A stretch of DNA of 64,000 bases from the NCBI RefSeq assembly GCF_964204645.1, contig NC_134025.1, positions 620,001 to 684,000 on the forward strand, given 5' to 3'. Under the pieces are notes generated by a model. It made no database searches. It saw only the letters and a list, made by a program, of their open reading frames with translations, and was not told where the DNA came from. This DNA comes from Tubulanus polymorphus (taxonomy: Eukaryota > Nemertea > Palaeonemertea > Tubulaniformes > Tubulanidae). The translations under genes and the position numbers were made by a program. Positions 1 to 12,110 of this stretch are shown here, in pieces; positions within the stretch are counted from its first letter, which is position 1, and the number at the start of each line of letters is the position of its first letter.

Positions 1-300
1 CCAGATTTTGGCTGGTTTATTCCCAGATTTTTGCTGGTTCAGTTCCAGATTTTGGCTGGTTTATTCCCAGGTTTTTGCTGGTTCAGTTCCAGATTTTGGC
101 TGGTTTATTCCCAGATTTTTGCTGGTTCAGTTCCAGATTTTGGCTGGTTTATTCCCAGATTTTTGCTGGTTCAGTTCCAGATTTTTGCTGGTTCAGTTCC
201 AGATTTTGGCTGGTTCAGTTCCAGATTTTGGCTGGTTCAGTCCTTGGTTTTTTGCTGGTTTAGTCCCAGGTTTTTGCCAGTTTTATTATAAGGGCTTTTG
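1..300. repeat. minisatellite, ~22-bp unit
   Basis: A degenerate tandem array with the theme CCAGATTTTTGCTGGTTCAG, alternating between 'ggctggtttattc' and 'tgctggttcagtt' forms. It runs from the window edge to about position 290, so its true left end is not seen. The long overlapping open frames here are a by-product of a stop-free repeat unit and are not genes. Confidence 0.9.
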
Positions 301-919
301 CCGATTCCTTCATCAGAGGTCGATAATATTTTCCTGTTCTTAAATGATTAACTCGTTTCATTTGCTGAGGAGTTTATCTAGAATCAATCCATCCATGTTT
401 GTATGGATTTATTTGTATCAAAGAGTTTCTGTTTATTTTCATTAACCTCAATACTACTCGAAGGGTAAGTATTTGTACTTATCACTTATCAGCAAGGTAA
501 GTTACATAGCTGAATAGTTGGCATAGATAAAACATACTCCGTTGTTGTGTGAATAAACAGCTATAGTAATTAGTATCAATACCCAGATCTAATTACATCA
601 ATGATGCACTGAGTAAAACACATCAAACATCTTAAAAACAATGACAGTAAAACTTGCTTTTATTAAGAGGATCATTTTAAAAGTACGAATTGGAATGGAA
701 ATAAATATTGGGACAATAAAAATAGAGATGACTTCAGTAATGTGACGAATTATCTAAATGATGACTTCACTTAGTTTTAACTGAATTATACAAATACAAA
801 TTGGAACTCAAAACTAAGAGACTTAATGAGTGTTGACCTACAACAAATTTGCTTTTGATTACAATGAAACAATTTGTGTGAAAATGTCCACACAAATTGT
901 TACAATGTAAATCAAAAGC
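301..919. other. intergenic, AT-rich; likely 3' flank of the SAMD5-like gene
   Basis: No supported gene. The right part (about 780-919) lies just downstream of the minus-strand SAMD5-like stop codon and probably includes its 3' UTR. An imperfect inverted repeat is visible at about 845-925 (caaatttgcttttgattaca against tgtaaatcaaaagc). Confidence 0.5.
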
Positions 920-1456
920 TTATATATTTTGTGTTAAATTCACTGATTTCTCCTGGAGCGCGTGTCGCCTGTGTTTTATATTACTTACAGGGTTAGTATA
1001 AGGTAGTGTAGCCAGATCAACAAACTCCGAATTCAACTTATCACGAATCATTGTCAATAACTGAACCTTTGGATACAAAACTAACGCCTTTTTCCCTTCT
1101 TCGTATTCGTCTAATTTCTTCTTAGCGAAAGCTCCAGCCGAGAATGTAGCTATCCTTTCATGAACGGGAGTTTGAAAATAAGACGTCGTTTGAGAAGTGA
1201 CTTCGTCGTAATCGTCGTAATTTTTCGGTTCTTCCAAAGTAAAATAAACAGCAGTTCCTCCTAATTCTCTGAGATTTTTAACGGCTTGTAAAATATCCTT
1301 TCTATGTTTCGGAATAACCACACCGATCGCGTCCAGATCCGGCTGTCCGATCTGTTTACAAATCTCCAGGTCATCGTAACCGTTATCCAAGAAAGCTTGC
1401 GTATATTTGGCTAAAGTAAGAGAGCGTAGCCACTCTTCCACGATATTATCAGCCAT
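920..1456 (-). CDS. SAMD5: SAMD5-like SAM-domain protein, single coding exon
   Basis: The predicted protein is 178 aa if it starts at MADNIVEEW (position 1456). An in-frame ATG 7 codons upstream (1477) would give 185 aa; I prefer the inner one because it aligns with the vertebrate SAMD5 N-terminus. Residues about 1-65 form a sterile alpha motif domain with the hallmark NGYDDLEICKQIGQPDLDAIG, a protein-interaction fold. The middle is variable and acidic (YDDYDEV). The C-terminal block LVLYPKVQLLTMIRDKL resembles the conserved tail of SAMD5 (YPK...MIRDKL), which separates it from other SAM proteins. No intron is visible and the frame is intact. It lies tail-to-tail with nothing recognised on its left and is transcribed in the same direction as CTPS. 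The molecular role of SAMD5 is poorly known; family assignment is good, function is inferred only as protein binding. Confidence 0.85.
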   Translation of the reverse strand: MADNIVEEWLRSLTLAKYTQAFLDNGYDDLEICKQIGQPDLDAIGVVIPKHRKDILQAVKNLRELGGTAVYFTLEEPKNYDDYDEVTSQTTSYFQTPVHERIATFSAGAFAKKKLDEYEEGKKALVLYPKVQLLTMIRDKLNSEFVDLATLPYTNPVSNIKHRRHALQEKSVNLTQNI

Positions 1457-1477
1457 GTCTAAAAGACACGGACTCAT

Positions 1478-2538
1478 CCGATCTGTAAAATTAACACTTT
1501 ACATCGTAGATATTATACAAATAAACTATCGGCGAAAGTTAGAAACTTGTACGCCGCGGAAAAACGATGATATGAAGGTTTATTTGACAGCAACATGACA
1601 ATCGCGACTGTCTAAAACATCCATGATGTTTAGACTGAATTAGTGCTGCGCCCTATCGGCGTTTATCAGAACACAAATACAAACCTGTGTAGAGGGCGAC
1701 ACCTCCTGGTGGTAAAATACAAATCTCATTCATTGCGGGCTAGCAATCATCCGACGATAGAACCATCAGCTCGTGATGCCAAATGAATCATGCTCGTCTA
1801 TTCACAATACCGATATACTGATTTAAGACCCACCCATGAATCAACACAGCTGTCGTCGGGATCCTCAATTTGCTGTGGTCAATCAACGCTTTGTAACAGA
1901 TGGGATGTTAGTAACACTTTCACCTCCTCCTTCCACAAAGAAAATACTGACTCATTTTTCCATCCATCAATTTTTAATAAAAATATCAATATAATGCTAT
2001 TATATTCAGAATACATCAGAGCCTATCAAGCAGATACAATTTATATAGTAGACTCTGCTTACCCTGCAGTCAATTGCCTCAGATCCATGTGCCCCAGATA
2101 ATATATTCAACTGGTCCGGTATTTATTGGTCCGACGAGATCTAACACAATCAATAGTCTACTAAACATAGAATCAGTAAGAGCAAGAATAAGTAGTAAAC
2201 AGGGCTAAACATCTGAAAACTGTTATCGGTAACAAATTTTTATCAGGAACATTTCATTGAAATATGAAAGAAAATGTTTAAATTAATCAGTATCAATGGG
2301 GTTAGTTAGACCCTCAGTAAAATCTTTCATATTACTGTACACATCAAACAAATCAAATCATTATTTCTCAGGACAAAATGGATACAAAATATATAGGAAG
2401 TTAGGAACTAAATCATCATCAGGGATTGATTTCTCATTGTCAAACAGAACACATTCCGGTAGATTCTTTAAAAAATCCCTGAAACATATTTTCAAACATT
2501 TATAGATTCGAATTCCTAAGTGCCGCGAGAATTAAAGA
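1478..2538. other. intergenic: SAMD5-like upstream region and CTPS 3' flank
   Basis: No supported coding sequence. The part next to 1478 should hold the SAMD5-like promoter. The part next to 2538 should hold the CTPS 3' UTR: TTTATT (AATAAA on the minus strand) occurs near 2119. The short open frames here show no family signature. Confidence 0.45.
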
Positions 2539-5500
2539 TCATCGTGAATCAGTGGTTGATTTTAATGACCAGGTTGATGTGATGCTTGCTAGGTCTTCAT
2601 CATCCGATATATCTGAATCAGATAGTTGCCTAGGCGATAGACGACATTGTCGACTTAGGAACTGAGGAAGTTTTCCGCACGAAGCCATTAATAGTCCTAA
2701 GAACGGCGGAGATGGAGTCATAGGCCGCGACAGATATTCTGGATGATATTGGACTCCGACGAAATATGGATGACCTGTTGAAATAAAATACATTTCTTAA
2801 TCAATCTTCAGATGTAGCTTTAAGACACGTTCATACTATAATTCATGTCATCCTAGAAATTGAGGTGTTTTCAAGAAGTATTCATAACAAAATTTAGAGG
2901 TTGTGTGATAAATTATCCCCTTTTTAAAATCAACTTTCATATTTTTTCTTTAATGAACGAATTCAATACCTTCTAATTCTAATATTTCCATTCTTTCTCC
3001 ATCAACATCTTGGCCGACAAATTTCATTCCGTACTTTTCGAATTCAGGAACATATTTCGGATTCACCTGTGAAAATAAAATTCAAATTGCAATTTACATG
3101 AACTTTCCTGAACAAACAACGCAGAATAATCTGCTGAGATCAGTTGAGACCAAAGAGAGAAATCTGAATTAAGCATCACATTAACCCTAGTTTATCTGTA
3201 GATGGCGATATAAATTAAACTGATCTGAATTAAAGAGGTTTGACTGTGTTTATACCTCGTATCGATGCCTATGTCTCTCTTCTACAAATTCGGGATTTCC
3301 GTAAAGTTTTCCTAAAAATAAATTCAGACAAAAATTAAACTTTTCATCTCAGTGAATTATAGATTTATTTAGAGGATAGAAAGAACACTCACTAATAACA
3401 GAGTCGTCAGATTTAAATATAGTTTTACGTTTGCCTAATCTCATTGTTCCGCCCAAATCACCAGGATTGTGTTCAGGCATTTCTATCACCTACAAATAAA
3501 CAATCAATCCATCAGTAGTGGAAATACTCGTACAGTCAACTCATATACTTGTACAATCAATGTGGAGCGGTATGGCTGAGTGGAGAGAGTTCGGCTCTGG
3601 AAAGCCAGGTCGGGGGTTTGAACCCTGTACATTGCCTTAGTGTCCTCGGGCAAGACACTTATCCTCATCGCCTCTCTCCACCCAGGAGTTAGAGGGTACC
3701 TGGCCTCATAGATGACTCCTGAGCACTTTTTAGCAGCTTGGTGTTGTATCAAAATGACCGAAATAATGAATTCAAATAATACCGAAAAATGTAAAGCGCT
3801 CTGAGCAGCCTAGCTGGATTTAGCGCTATATATTACACATATCATATATTATAACTCATGATTACGCTTCAGTTTCGGTACCAGTAGCTTTTATACCCAG
3901 AAAACTGATGATGGCTGATAATGAAAGAGTAATAATGAACTTACAACAGGATGAGACGTATCTGGATCCATCTCGGTTGAATGAGCATCGCTCCAACCTA
4001 AAACATTCCTGGCGAACTCTATAACAGCACCTTGTAAACCTAAACACACTCCTAAAAACGGCATTTTCTGCGCTCGACACCAGGTTATAGCACTGATTTT
4101 ACCTTCCGTTCCACGCTGACCAAATCCACCAGGAACTATCACACCACTGATAAATAATCAATAGAATAACGTCAATTATAGTATCTCAAATCATCGAGCT
4201 GCAGGGATGAGATTGGTTATAACAACTCCCTATTGAAATTCATCACAAGGGTTCCTATAGGTCAGGGAATACAATATCCCAAACTTTTCACAGACACTCG
4301 TCAAGAAATTCACGGATTAAATTATAAGATATTCTCAGTGGGGGCTGAGGTTCCTTGTGCCATTCGTCACCAGCAAGAACAAGACACCAAAAATTCAAAT
4401 TCCCTGATTTATAAAGTAGAGTTGGAATTCCCTGATCTAATAGAACCCTGGATCCCGATAGGGGACACGAATTATGGAAACATACTTAGCACTACAGAGC
4501 TGCTGCCACGCCTCGTGATACCTGACTGCATCAACTTGCTGAGTTTCATTTTCTAAATCTGCAGCCTCTATACACTTAACACACGCAAAAATAATCTATT
4601 AATACTTCGACCGTTTATAGGCCTACGGGTGAGAGTCTTCAATAGGTAAGGGATAGATGATTACCTTGAGATTCAGCCTATGATTACATGCTAGCGCCGC
4701 GTGTTGAAGAGCTTTCATCACAGATGCGTATGAGTCATCGAGTTTCGTGTACTTTCCGACCAGAGCAATAGTTACTTCTTTCAACATACGATCGTATCTA
4801 AAATGGCATCACTGATCACATCACTGACAGATCACGGACTGATCACATCACTGACTGACCACATCACTGACTGATCACATCACTGACTGATCATGTGACT
4901 GATCACATCACCGACTGATCACATCATCGACTGATCAAAGGATGATCTGAAAACAAACCTGTCGGCTAAATCCCTCCATTTCGACAACATACGTTTCGGT
5001 TTAGTGACGTTTAAATGTAATCTTTCCGTTAAATATTGAACGATATTCTGTTCCGCCATCATTAATGGAACTCGATAAATAGACGAAACGTCGTGAACGC
5101 AGAGGACTTGTTCAGGACCGACGTGACAAAACATCGATACTTTCTCTTTCACTGGTTGTTGTAATTTAGATTGACTGCGACATACAATCTACAAATATAC
5201 ACAATACATTCTCAAACTCAACGTTAGATTTTAGAAAGAAAGACGCAAGAGCCGGACTTACTAAATCAGGAGATAACCCTAAACCACGCAATTCACGTAT
5301 ACTGTTCTGTGTCGGTTTAGTTTTCTGTTCTCCTGTCGCTTTAGGCTGAAATAGAAGAACATAATTCGAGGTAAATTCAATGTGTAACTGTTTTTATGCT
5401 CTATATAATATTTCACCCCTAATTTGTATCACATCTCAATCTGTTTGTTCTGTATTGTCTTTATTAGCACAATTAACCAAACATTCATAAGTATTTATGA

Positions 5501-7125
5501 AAGAACTTTAGATATCATATAATTTTGTCCACAAGATATGAGCCGAAGGAAACATTTTCAGACTCTATTTTTCTTTCTTATTGTAGGATTTTATACCATA
5601 TAACTCAGAGGTTCATTAATATTTGCTAACAGCAGACGTTCAGATTACTTACCTCTGGAACTAGACTGACGTGAAGGGAACAGAAATTTTCTTTTTTTAC
5701 TCGGAATTGAAATTGACGAAATGCTTCAACGAAACACATACCTTCGATATCACCGATTGTTCCTCCTAACTGTTAATTCACAAATAAAACGCATTCATTT
5801 CATTATAATAATTCACATGATTTCTCAATTTTTTTCTCCTGTCAATATTTACCTCGATAATACAAACATCCGGAGTCTCGTTCGTCCCATCTACTGGAAC
5901 TTTGGCTACTTTTTCAACCCATTCTTGAATAGCATTCGTAATATGAGGCACAACTATAGATATTCATCAACAAAATACATTTATTAGATTAAGTGTAATT
6001 TCTAAAGTTAAGGACAACGATATACATGTACATTGAACTGTACTCAAACATACATTGAACTGTACTGTTATGTACGATGAACTATTGATACAAACCTTGT
6101 ACTGTTTTACCCAGAAATTCACCCTTTCTTTCTTTGTTTATAACTTGTTGATAAATTTTTCCGGTCGTTATGTTGTTATCTCGCGTCAATTTAACGTCGA
6201 GAAATCGTTCGTAATTTCCTAAATCTAAATCGACTTCACCACCATCATCTAAAACATACGTCTCTCCTAAAAACAAAAACAAAATATAAAACACCCTTGA
6301 ATTCACGTAATAATGATAATATAATGAATAGTCATCTTCCTGAAGATAAACTATTAGTATCAGGAAATATTTCAGTAGTAGTTAAAGTCTTGTTGAAATA
6401 AATCATCAACTGACTTATTTTTTCTCTTGTGTGAAGGAATTTTATACCAGGAATTAATTTTAATATCGGAACAAATCCATATTGATTTCTGGTGTTAAGC
6501 ATCTGTTTTTTGTTTCGCAATAAATAACCAGTAACTGACTCTCAACAGAATTGATTGAAATTGGAAACTTCTCTTGTAAAATGCAAACTGATTTTACGCG
6601 AAGTAAATATCTGTACACAACACGATACAGTAACATGTGGCGCTTGTGAATTTCAGAATCGGGGACATTTACTCAGGAAAATAATAGAATAAAAAGAATT
6701 AACTATCAATGACAAAAGCGTTAATTTTCAATGATGTCCATTCATTTTCAATAATATGTAGTTTGACAGGGATAGTGCATGATCAAACATATAATGATTA
6801 ATTTCACTTTCACTATTCTTGATTAAGTTTTAATCTAGAATTTGAATTAATTCAACAATTTCTGATATTTTCAACTTAACAACAATCACACAAATTTTCC
6901 AACAGCCCGGAACTGGAACCTGTGTTTTAAAATGTATCTTTTTCAGGTGAAATACTAACCGTGTTCGTAAGGTGAGAAAGTTCCAGCATCGATATTAATA
7001 TACGGATCAATTTTAATAGATGTGACTCTAACTCCGCATGATTTTAATATAGTTCCGACACTACTGGCTATAACTCCTTTACCGATACCACTGATAACAC
7101 CTCCAGTTACCAGAACATACTTCAT
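2539..7125 (-). CDS. CTPS1: CTP synthase, complete, 13 coding exons
   Basis: Makes CTP from UTP, ATP and glutamine in the cytosol. Exons on the minus strand: 7125-6960, 6266-6096, 5953-5853, 5769-5653, 5345-5262, 5188-4959, 4797-4665, 4574-4486, 4146-3945, 3489-3393, 3311-3256, 3066-2970, 2774-2539. They join to 592 codons plus stop in one frame; human CTPS1 is 591 aa. The N-terminal synthase domain opens MKYVLVTGG with the P-loop SGIGKG (about residues 12-17) and has LGGTIGDIE near 147. The C-terminal class I glutaminase domain has PGGFG near 369, the nucleophile elbow FLGVCLG (Cys398) and QYHPE (His525, Glu527), so the Cys-His-Glu triad is intact. The Ser-rich tail ([10 protein letters not shown]) is typical of the regulated animal enzyme. 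An acceptor-like site at about 7156 suggests a 5' non-coding exon further upstream. It is divergent from SINHCAF. Confidence 0.96.
3563..3840 (+). repeat. tRNA-derived SINE in a CTPS intron (antisense)
   Basis: Starts with a tRNA-like head carrying an A-box-like TGGCTGAGTGGAGAG and a B-box-like GGGTTTGAACCC. A central block follows (GTGTCCTCGGGCAAGACACTT ... CCACCCAGGAGT ... GGGTACCTGG), of the kind shared by widespread SINE superfamilies with a conserved core. The tail AAAGCGCTCTGAGCA ... AGCGCTATATA resembles LINE-related SINE tails. It sits in the intron between CTPS exons 3945 and 3489, in opposite orientation to the gene. I cannot decide between the V-type and Meta-type superfamilies. 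Confidence 0.7.
4802..4935. repeat. tandem repeat of ~20 bp in a CTPS intron
   Basis: About six copies of a unit like 'gatcacatcactgactgatc' between CTPS exons 5188-4959 and 4797-4665. It ends close to the donor of the exon ending at 4959. Confidence 0.8.
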
Positions 7126-8420
7126 CTTACTGTTCAATATACTTCGCCAAGCCACACTACAAATATACAAATACATTTGATTCAGTTATTCATTCGTATA
7201 AACTTTGTCATTTATTGATTTTCACAGATGTTTGATTTATCATGAAATGAATTTAGGTCAAAAACTGAAAACGGCAGCATTTGTGACAGTTGCAACTTAT
7301 TACCTTTAAAACAATATTATAATAAGTAAAGTATGTCACACAACTGGCAATTGTCAGTTTGACTTAAATTGATTTAGAAACTCTTCGAGACAGTCTGAGA
7401 CTATATCCATCATAGAAAAGTGACCATCATACAAACTACAAATGCCTAAATCCAGAACTAACACTGAGTCCAAACTAACAATACAAAAACATAATTGTTC
7501 TAATTACTGCTGCTGGTGGGTGGCATTGACACTGACAGACCTCTGAATTAACTAGAAATAAATGCTCATTCATGTGGAAATATTGAAAAGATTTCCAGCA
7601 ACATCTGCTGGATGTTTTCATTATTAACTTTTTGTCTTCACAGCCGGTGGCAATTCCAGTCACAGTCCTAACTCGAGGTCTCTTGAAATAAGTTTGATGC
7701 GAGGGAGACACGAATCTGGGTACCCATTGCTTTCAGAATTGTTTGCGCGGTATCGTCACTTTCGACTCACACACACCACCACAGTAGTACACACGGGTGG
7801 CAAAAAGTAACATCTTTCGACGCGAAAACCAAGAATTTAAATATACGCAGATAAAAATCGGGCTAAAAATCATATTCAAATTATTGCATTTTCAATTAAC
7901 ATCAAATTTCTTATTTGTACTCGCCTGAATATGTTCTTAATGGATATTTTTTGGTAACTAATTGATTTCGCGGGAGCGCAAAAAACACATGGATTTCACT
8001 TCCGGCTTTTAGCGAAACTGCACATAGACTGGTTGTCGGATTTGTAGGTGGCGCGGAATACGATTGGCAACCAGTCTCCTAACGAGTGGCACGTCAATTT
8101 TCAATAATCCACGAAATATGTGCACAATGGATTCAAAAAAGCTTTAAATCGAATAAAGTAAATTTTGAAATAATGAGTATTTCATTGGTATCTGCAAAAT
8201 ATTTCACGAATGACTGAAAATGAAATTATGTTCCATCGGTTCAGCGACCCACAGTTTTTAATTTAGAATGAACTTAATTATGCACTTTTCGGCGACTCAT
8301 TTATGAGATATTTGTAAATTTGAAAACGAATAATACAATATTCATATCTTAGAATAAGCAAATATACATCGAAATAAGAAATATAAATCGTGATAAAACA
8401 GATGTCATCGTTTGTTTCAT
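7126..8420. promoter_or_regulatory. divergent promoter region of CTPS and SINHCAF
   Basis: The two genes face away from each other across about 1.3 kb. CTPS probably has a 5' non-coding exon here, because the sequence before its ATG contains an acceptor-like TTTGTAG at about 7157. An ETS-like CACTTCCGG occurs near 7997. A short inverted repeat AGACTGGTT/AACCAGTCT lies at 8026-8077. No TATA element is convincing. The open frame at 7475-7711 (-) shows no family signature. Confidence 0.5.
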
Positions 8421-8513
8421 CGTTTAATGTGTCTCTGTTTACATCTTACACCTCATTTACATATCCATATGATGCAGTGCGCATGCGTGCACACACTGCA
8501 CAAAGACTGCTCG
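8420..8513 (+). other. SINHCAF: likely SINHCAF 5' non-coding exon
   Basis: CTGCTCG followed by the strong donor GTAAGT at 8514 ends this exon. The next exon starts at 9556 after TATTTCAG, 59 nt before the SINHCAF ATG. The left boundary (transcription start) is a guess. Confidence 0.55.
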
Positions 8514-9614
8514 GTAAGTGAGTTTTACTTCTTTCTCGATATCGCTTCACATTTTCTATAATTTTATAAAATATCGACATTGAATTTCGATGACGTTCAG
8601 ATGAGTGGTTAGTCGAGATTTTGAAGAATGTTTCAGGCGGGTTTTGTAACGATCCATGTTGAATTAAGTGTTAAATCGGCGTTTTGAAACGCGCGTGTTC
8701 AGATCTGCGCAGATTGGACTCGGAAAATCGGGCTCGGTTCCAACTGAGTTCCTATCTCAATTTTACTCTCCTATTTGTCATATTTCTAGTAATTGTCATC
8801 GTTGAAATACGTATTAAGTTTGTAATTCGAAGTTTACTGATGATCTGTCAGCGAAAATAAATCGGTTATCTTTGATGAATTTAGAATCTGATCGATTTGA
8901 AGATCGAGTAAATTGGGAGCCGTGCCGGGTCGGTCGCGTTGGTTGCGATGTTCGTCGCTCCTTATTGTTTAGCTTAGAAACAAATGAGTTGAGGTCTTTG
9001 AATAGTGTTTGTTTTTGAGTGGTCTATTTAATTTGGACTCTCAATTCAGATAGGTCATTCCAGTGTATGGGTATAAGATATCAGCTGGGTTTATATTACA
9101 GCAAATATAAGAAACTGCTGGGCTGAGTGACTCAGGCTCTATTACATAAATTATGCATAATGAAGAGAGTAGTGAGTGAGAGAGAGTTTGCCTCTGAACT
9201 CTTAATAAAATACTGAATGAAATTGCCTTGTGTTTATAGTAAACATGAAATATTTGATAGTAACTGATAAGGTTATTCTACTGGTTTATTAGGACGAGTA
9301 CTTGTAGATTTAGACTCTGGTTTTATTCATAACAGTTTGAAGTCACTGTGTTAATAGGAAACGATGTCAAGAAAGCTATAAATAGATAGTAATATTATAT
9401 TAGGTCAGATCGCTGTCATCTACTGGTTCATTCACGGGTCATAGCACTGATTACCTGGAAACAGAGACATTCACCGGAATAAAGATGATTCTAGAATATT
9501 CCTGGCTTTTATATTTCCTGGAACATAGTTTGACATGAATCTATTTTTATTTCAGGTTTCTTGAAGGTTTTGATCTCAGCGTAGAATCAACATCTCCTCA
9601 CCCTCACTGTCAAC

Positions 9615-11598
9615 ATGTTCAGTTTCCATCGACCGAAGATCTATCGTAGTCATTACGGTTGTTGTATTTGTCGCGCGAAATCTTCTAGTTCACGATTCAC
9701 AGATAGTCTCAAATATGAGTCCGACTTTGTGAGATGTTTTAATATATCCGAACACAGAGCAGGTGAAATCTGTAACGCGTGCGTACTGTTAGTGAAACGC
9801 TGGAAGAAATTACCACCAGGATCAACAAGAAACTGGGAACATGTGAGTAATTACCCGTAGTTTGGAGATAACACCCCCTAAAATGTGAAGAGCCTCATTT
9901 ATGTCATTTTGGCCACTTTTGTCGACTGATGAAAGAGAGGACACTGTTTGAAATGTGATGTTTGAATTGTTTTAGGTCGTTGATGCAAGAGCCGGTCCCG
10001 GAACTAAATCAATGAGTAAAATACGTAACAATAACAACAGCAACAACAATGGGAACAATTTACCAAAACCGGAAACCTTTAAGAAACACGTGACTAAAAA
10101 ACGTAAACATAAACATGTGCGAAAAAGCCACAGTGAATTATCGGATGAAGTTCGTAAGTATCTGATATATCAATATCACGAATATCAATATCAGCAATTT
10201 TAACTCATTGAGATTCATGAAATATCGTAAATATCAGTTGTGATAGTGATACATGATAGTTGTCGAATAAACACTATAATCCGTGTATACTGTAGATAAA
10301 TGAAGAAATAGATCTTAGGAAGAGAGTTGGTTATTCGGATAAATGAAGAAATCCCACAATTCGAATTTAAAATTATACTATCAAATTTATTATTTTGAAA
10401 CCACAACGTTTCAGCTGTTGACTAACAGCCATCATCAGGTGGAATGATGATGACTGTTGACTTACAGCCATCATCAGGTGGAATGATGATGGCTGTTGAC
10501 TTACAGCCATCATCAGGTGGGATGATGATGGCTGTTGACTGACAGCCATCATCAGTTGGAATGACCAGAAAAACAAGTTACAAAACATAAACTCACAGGA
10601 TCTAAAATTTTTAAAACATGATGTTTGTATTTATATTAACAGAGATTGAATTAGGGATACGAGCTACGAGACAGTGTCAATATAGAGCACCTAGTCCTGT
10701 TTACAGCGATCTATCCGAGGACTCTAACGAACTGCCAGATTCAATGCAACAATTCAATCAATGTAGCTCATTTTTAGATCTATCTTACTGGAAGAGGTAA
10801 GTGTCATTTTATCAAACCAACTGTCAGTGTGGTTTTCAAATTGTGAATCACAAGTAATGATAAAACGTCCGCTGAATTGACCAAAAGTACAATTAAGTAA
10901 GAAATGAAAATCCACCAGTGGCGCTACCAGCTGGCAACATAGTTAACTATGAAACCAAAACCATGATCTACTGCCTGCCACAAAATTATAGCCAGTTGCA
11001 CAGTCGTGACTTAAGTCCACAAGTGGTCTTTAATCTTAAAACTGGTCTTAAATTGTTAGATTGGCTATAGAACAAAGTTGGTCTTAAGTCTATGCCATGA
11101 CTAGGCAACCGGCCCCAGATTTTGAAACTCTTCTGGAGACTTCTTTTCTACTCTCTCAGTGTTTGGTATTGTTTTCATTGAAGTGTAGAGAAAATCTCAA
11201 AACGAAGACTAACCACAAAGCGGTTGATGCTCACTTGCCGCAGTAGTAGCACTCATTGATTGTCAGTTGAATTGCCTCGGAACTGACTATAATTGTATGT
11301 TTTATTATGTAGGACGAAGATCTGTTGCGGTATAATTTTCACCGGACCTCACGGTGAGGTGATGGTCGACCCTAGTTTACTCAAACCGTGTAACTCGTGT
11401 AAGAAAGATGGCGCCACCGGGATCTCCGACCCGCAACAGAGCGATGGAGAAAGTAACCATAGCAACGATAAATCGATGCCGACAACGATAGAGGATGAAA
11501 TGATTGATGATGATCTGTTAGATGAAGATGAAGATGATGATGTTTATGATGATGACATGGAACAGTGTATAATAGACGAGGCAGTTATAGAATCTTAA
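9615..11598 (+). CDS. SINHCAF: SINHCAF (FAM60A), Sin3-HDAC complex subunit, 4 coding exons
   Basis: Nuclear subunit associated with the Sin3-histone deacetylase co-repressor. Coding exons: 9615-9842, 9976-10153, 10643-10796, 11313-11598, joining to 281 aa (human about 221). The first exon gives MFSFHRPKIYRS then GCCICRAKSSSSRFTDS and EICNACVLLVKRWKKLP, the cysteine-rich N-terminal GATA-like zinc finger that defines the family (CxxC pairs at about residues 16-19 and 53-56). VVDARAGPG follows. The conserved C-terminal block is FLDLSYWKR / TKICCGIIFTGPHGEV, split by the last intron. The extra length comes from an Asn-rich insert (NNNNSNNNGNN, about residues 88-98), a Lys/His basic stretch and a long acidic tail (DDDLLDEDEDDDVYDDD). 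It is head-to-head with CTPS. Confidence 0.95.
10412..10562. repeat. tandem repeat in SINHCAF intron
   Basis: About four copies of a ~40-bp unit with 'cagccatcatcaggtggaat' and 'gatgatggctgttgact'. Each unit contains its own short inverted repeat (GCCATCATC / GATGATGGC), so the array can fold into a series of hairpins. It lies in the intron between 10153 and 10643. Confidence 0.8.
10991..11116. repeat. palindromic MITE, family B, in SINHCAF intron
   Basis: An inverted repeat: 'cagttgcacagtcgtgactt' opens it and a degraded complement ('catgactaggcaacc ggcccc') closes it. The inner block GTCTTAAATTGTTAGATTGGC is shared, in the opposite orientation, with the copy at 22077-22229. Confidence 0.65.
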
Positions 11599-12110
11599 TG
11601 AAGGTTAATTTAGGTCAATTTAAAAGTGTTGAATTAGAGTGAATGTTGAGAGTGAGAGTCGTAAATTATTTGTATGTTTGTCGCGCGTGAGCTCCGTATT
11701 TATATACAAAACATTAACATCGTTTTATACAAGCACCACGGCGGGGTACTGGTGGTTAAATCACAGTCTGTACAGTCTACCGGGGGGTACTGGTGGTTAA
11801 ATCACGGTCTGTGGAGTACCGGCTACTGTACTGAATCAGGAAAATGAAGTCAGTAGTTTGATTGTATCGGATGTCACTGGTGGCTCCCTCTAGTGGTTAT
11901 TTTGGCACCACCACTGGCTCCCTCTATTGGTTTTATCAGTCACTGGTGGCTCCCTAGTGGTTATATTGGCTTCACTGGTGGCTCCCTCTACAGGCATTGT
12001 GTACGTTAACATCCCCTGAATGCCACCGAAATTGTAGCAAAATGTAACGATTGTTTTGAGTTGAACCAGTCTGTGATGGTGCGTTCAATAAATACCGGTA
12101 ATTAAACCAT
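11599..12110 (+). other. SINHCAF: SINHCAF 3' UTR with tandem repeats
   Basis: Follows the stop codon at 11598. It contains two copies of GGGGTACTGGTGGTTAAATC (about 11733 and 11785) and three to four copies of a ~40-bp 'cactggtggctccctctagtggtta' unit at about 11877-11998. AATAAA at 12087-12092 is a plausible poly(A) signal. A longer 3' UTR reaching the AATAAA at 16839 cannot be excluded. Confidence 0.6.

Noticed and set aside
8-343. Three overlapping repeat proteins at the window start
   Set aside because: The 22-bp-class unit has no stop in several frames, so any frame is open. No start context, splice pattern or family signature.
3563-3640. Functional tRNA gene
   Set aside because: A- and B-box-like motifs exist, but no acceptor stem closes and a SINE core and tail follow. 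The same reasoning applies to 22485-22568.
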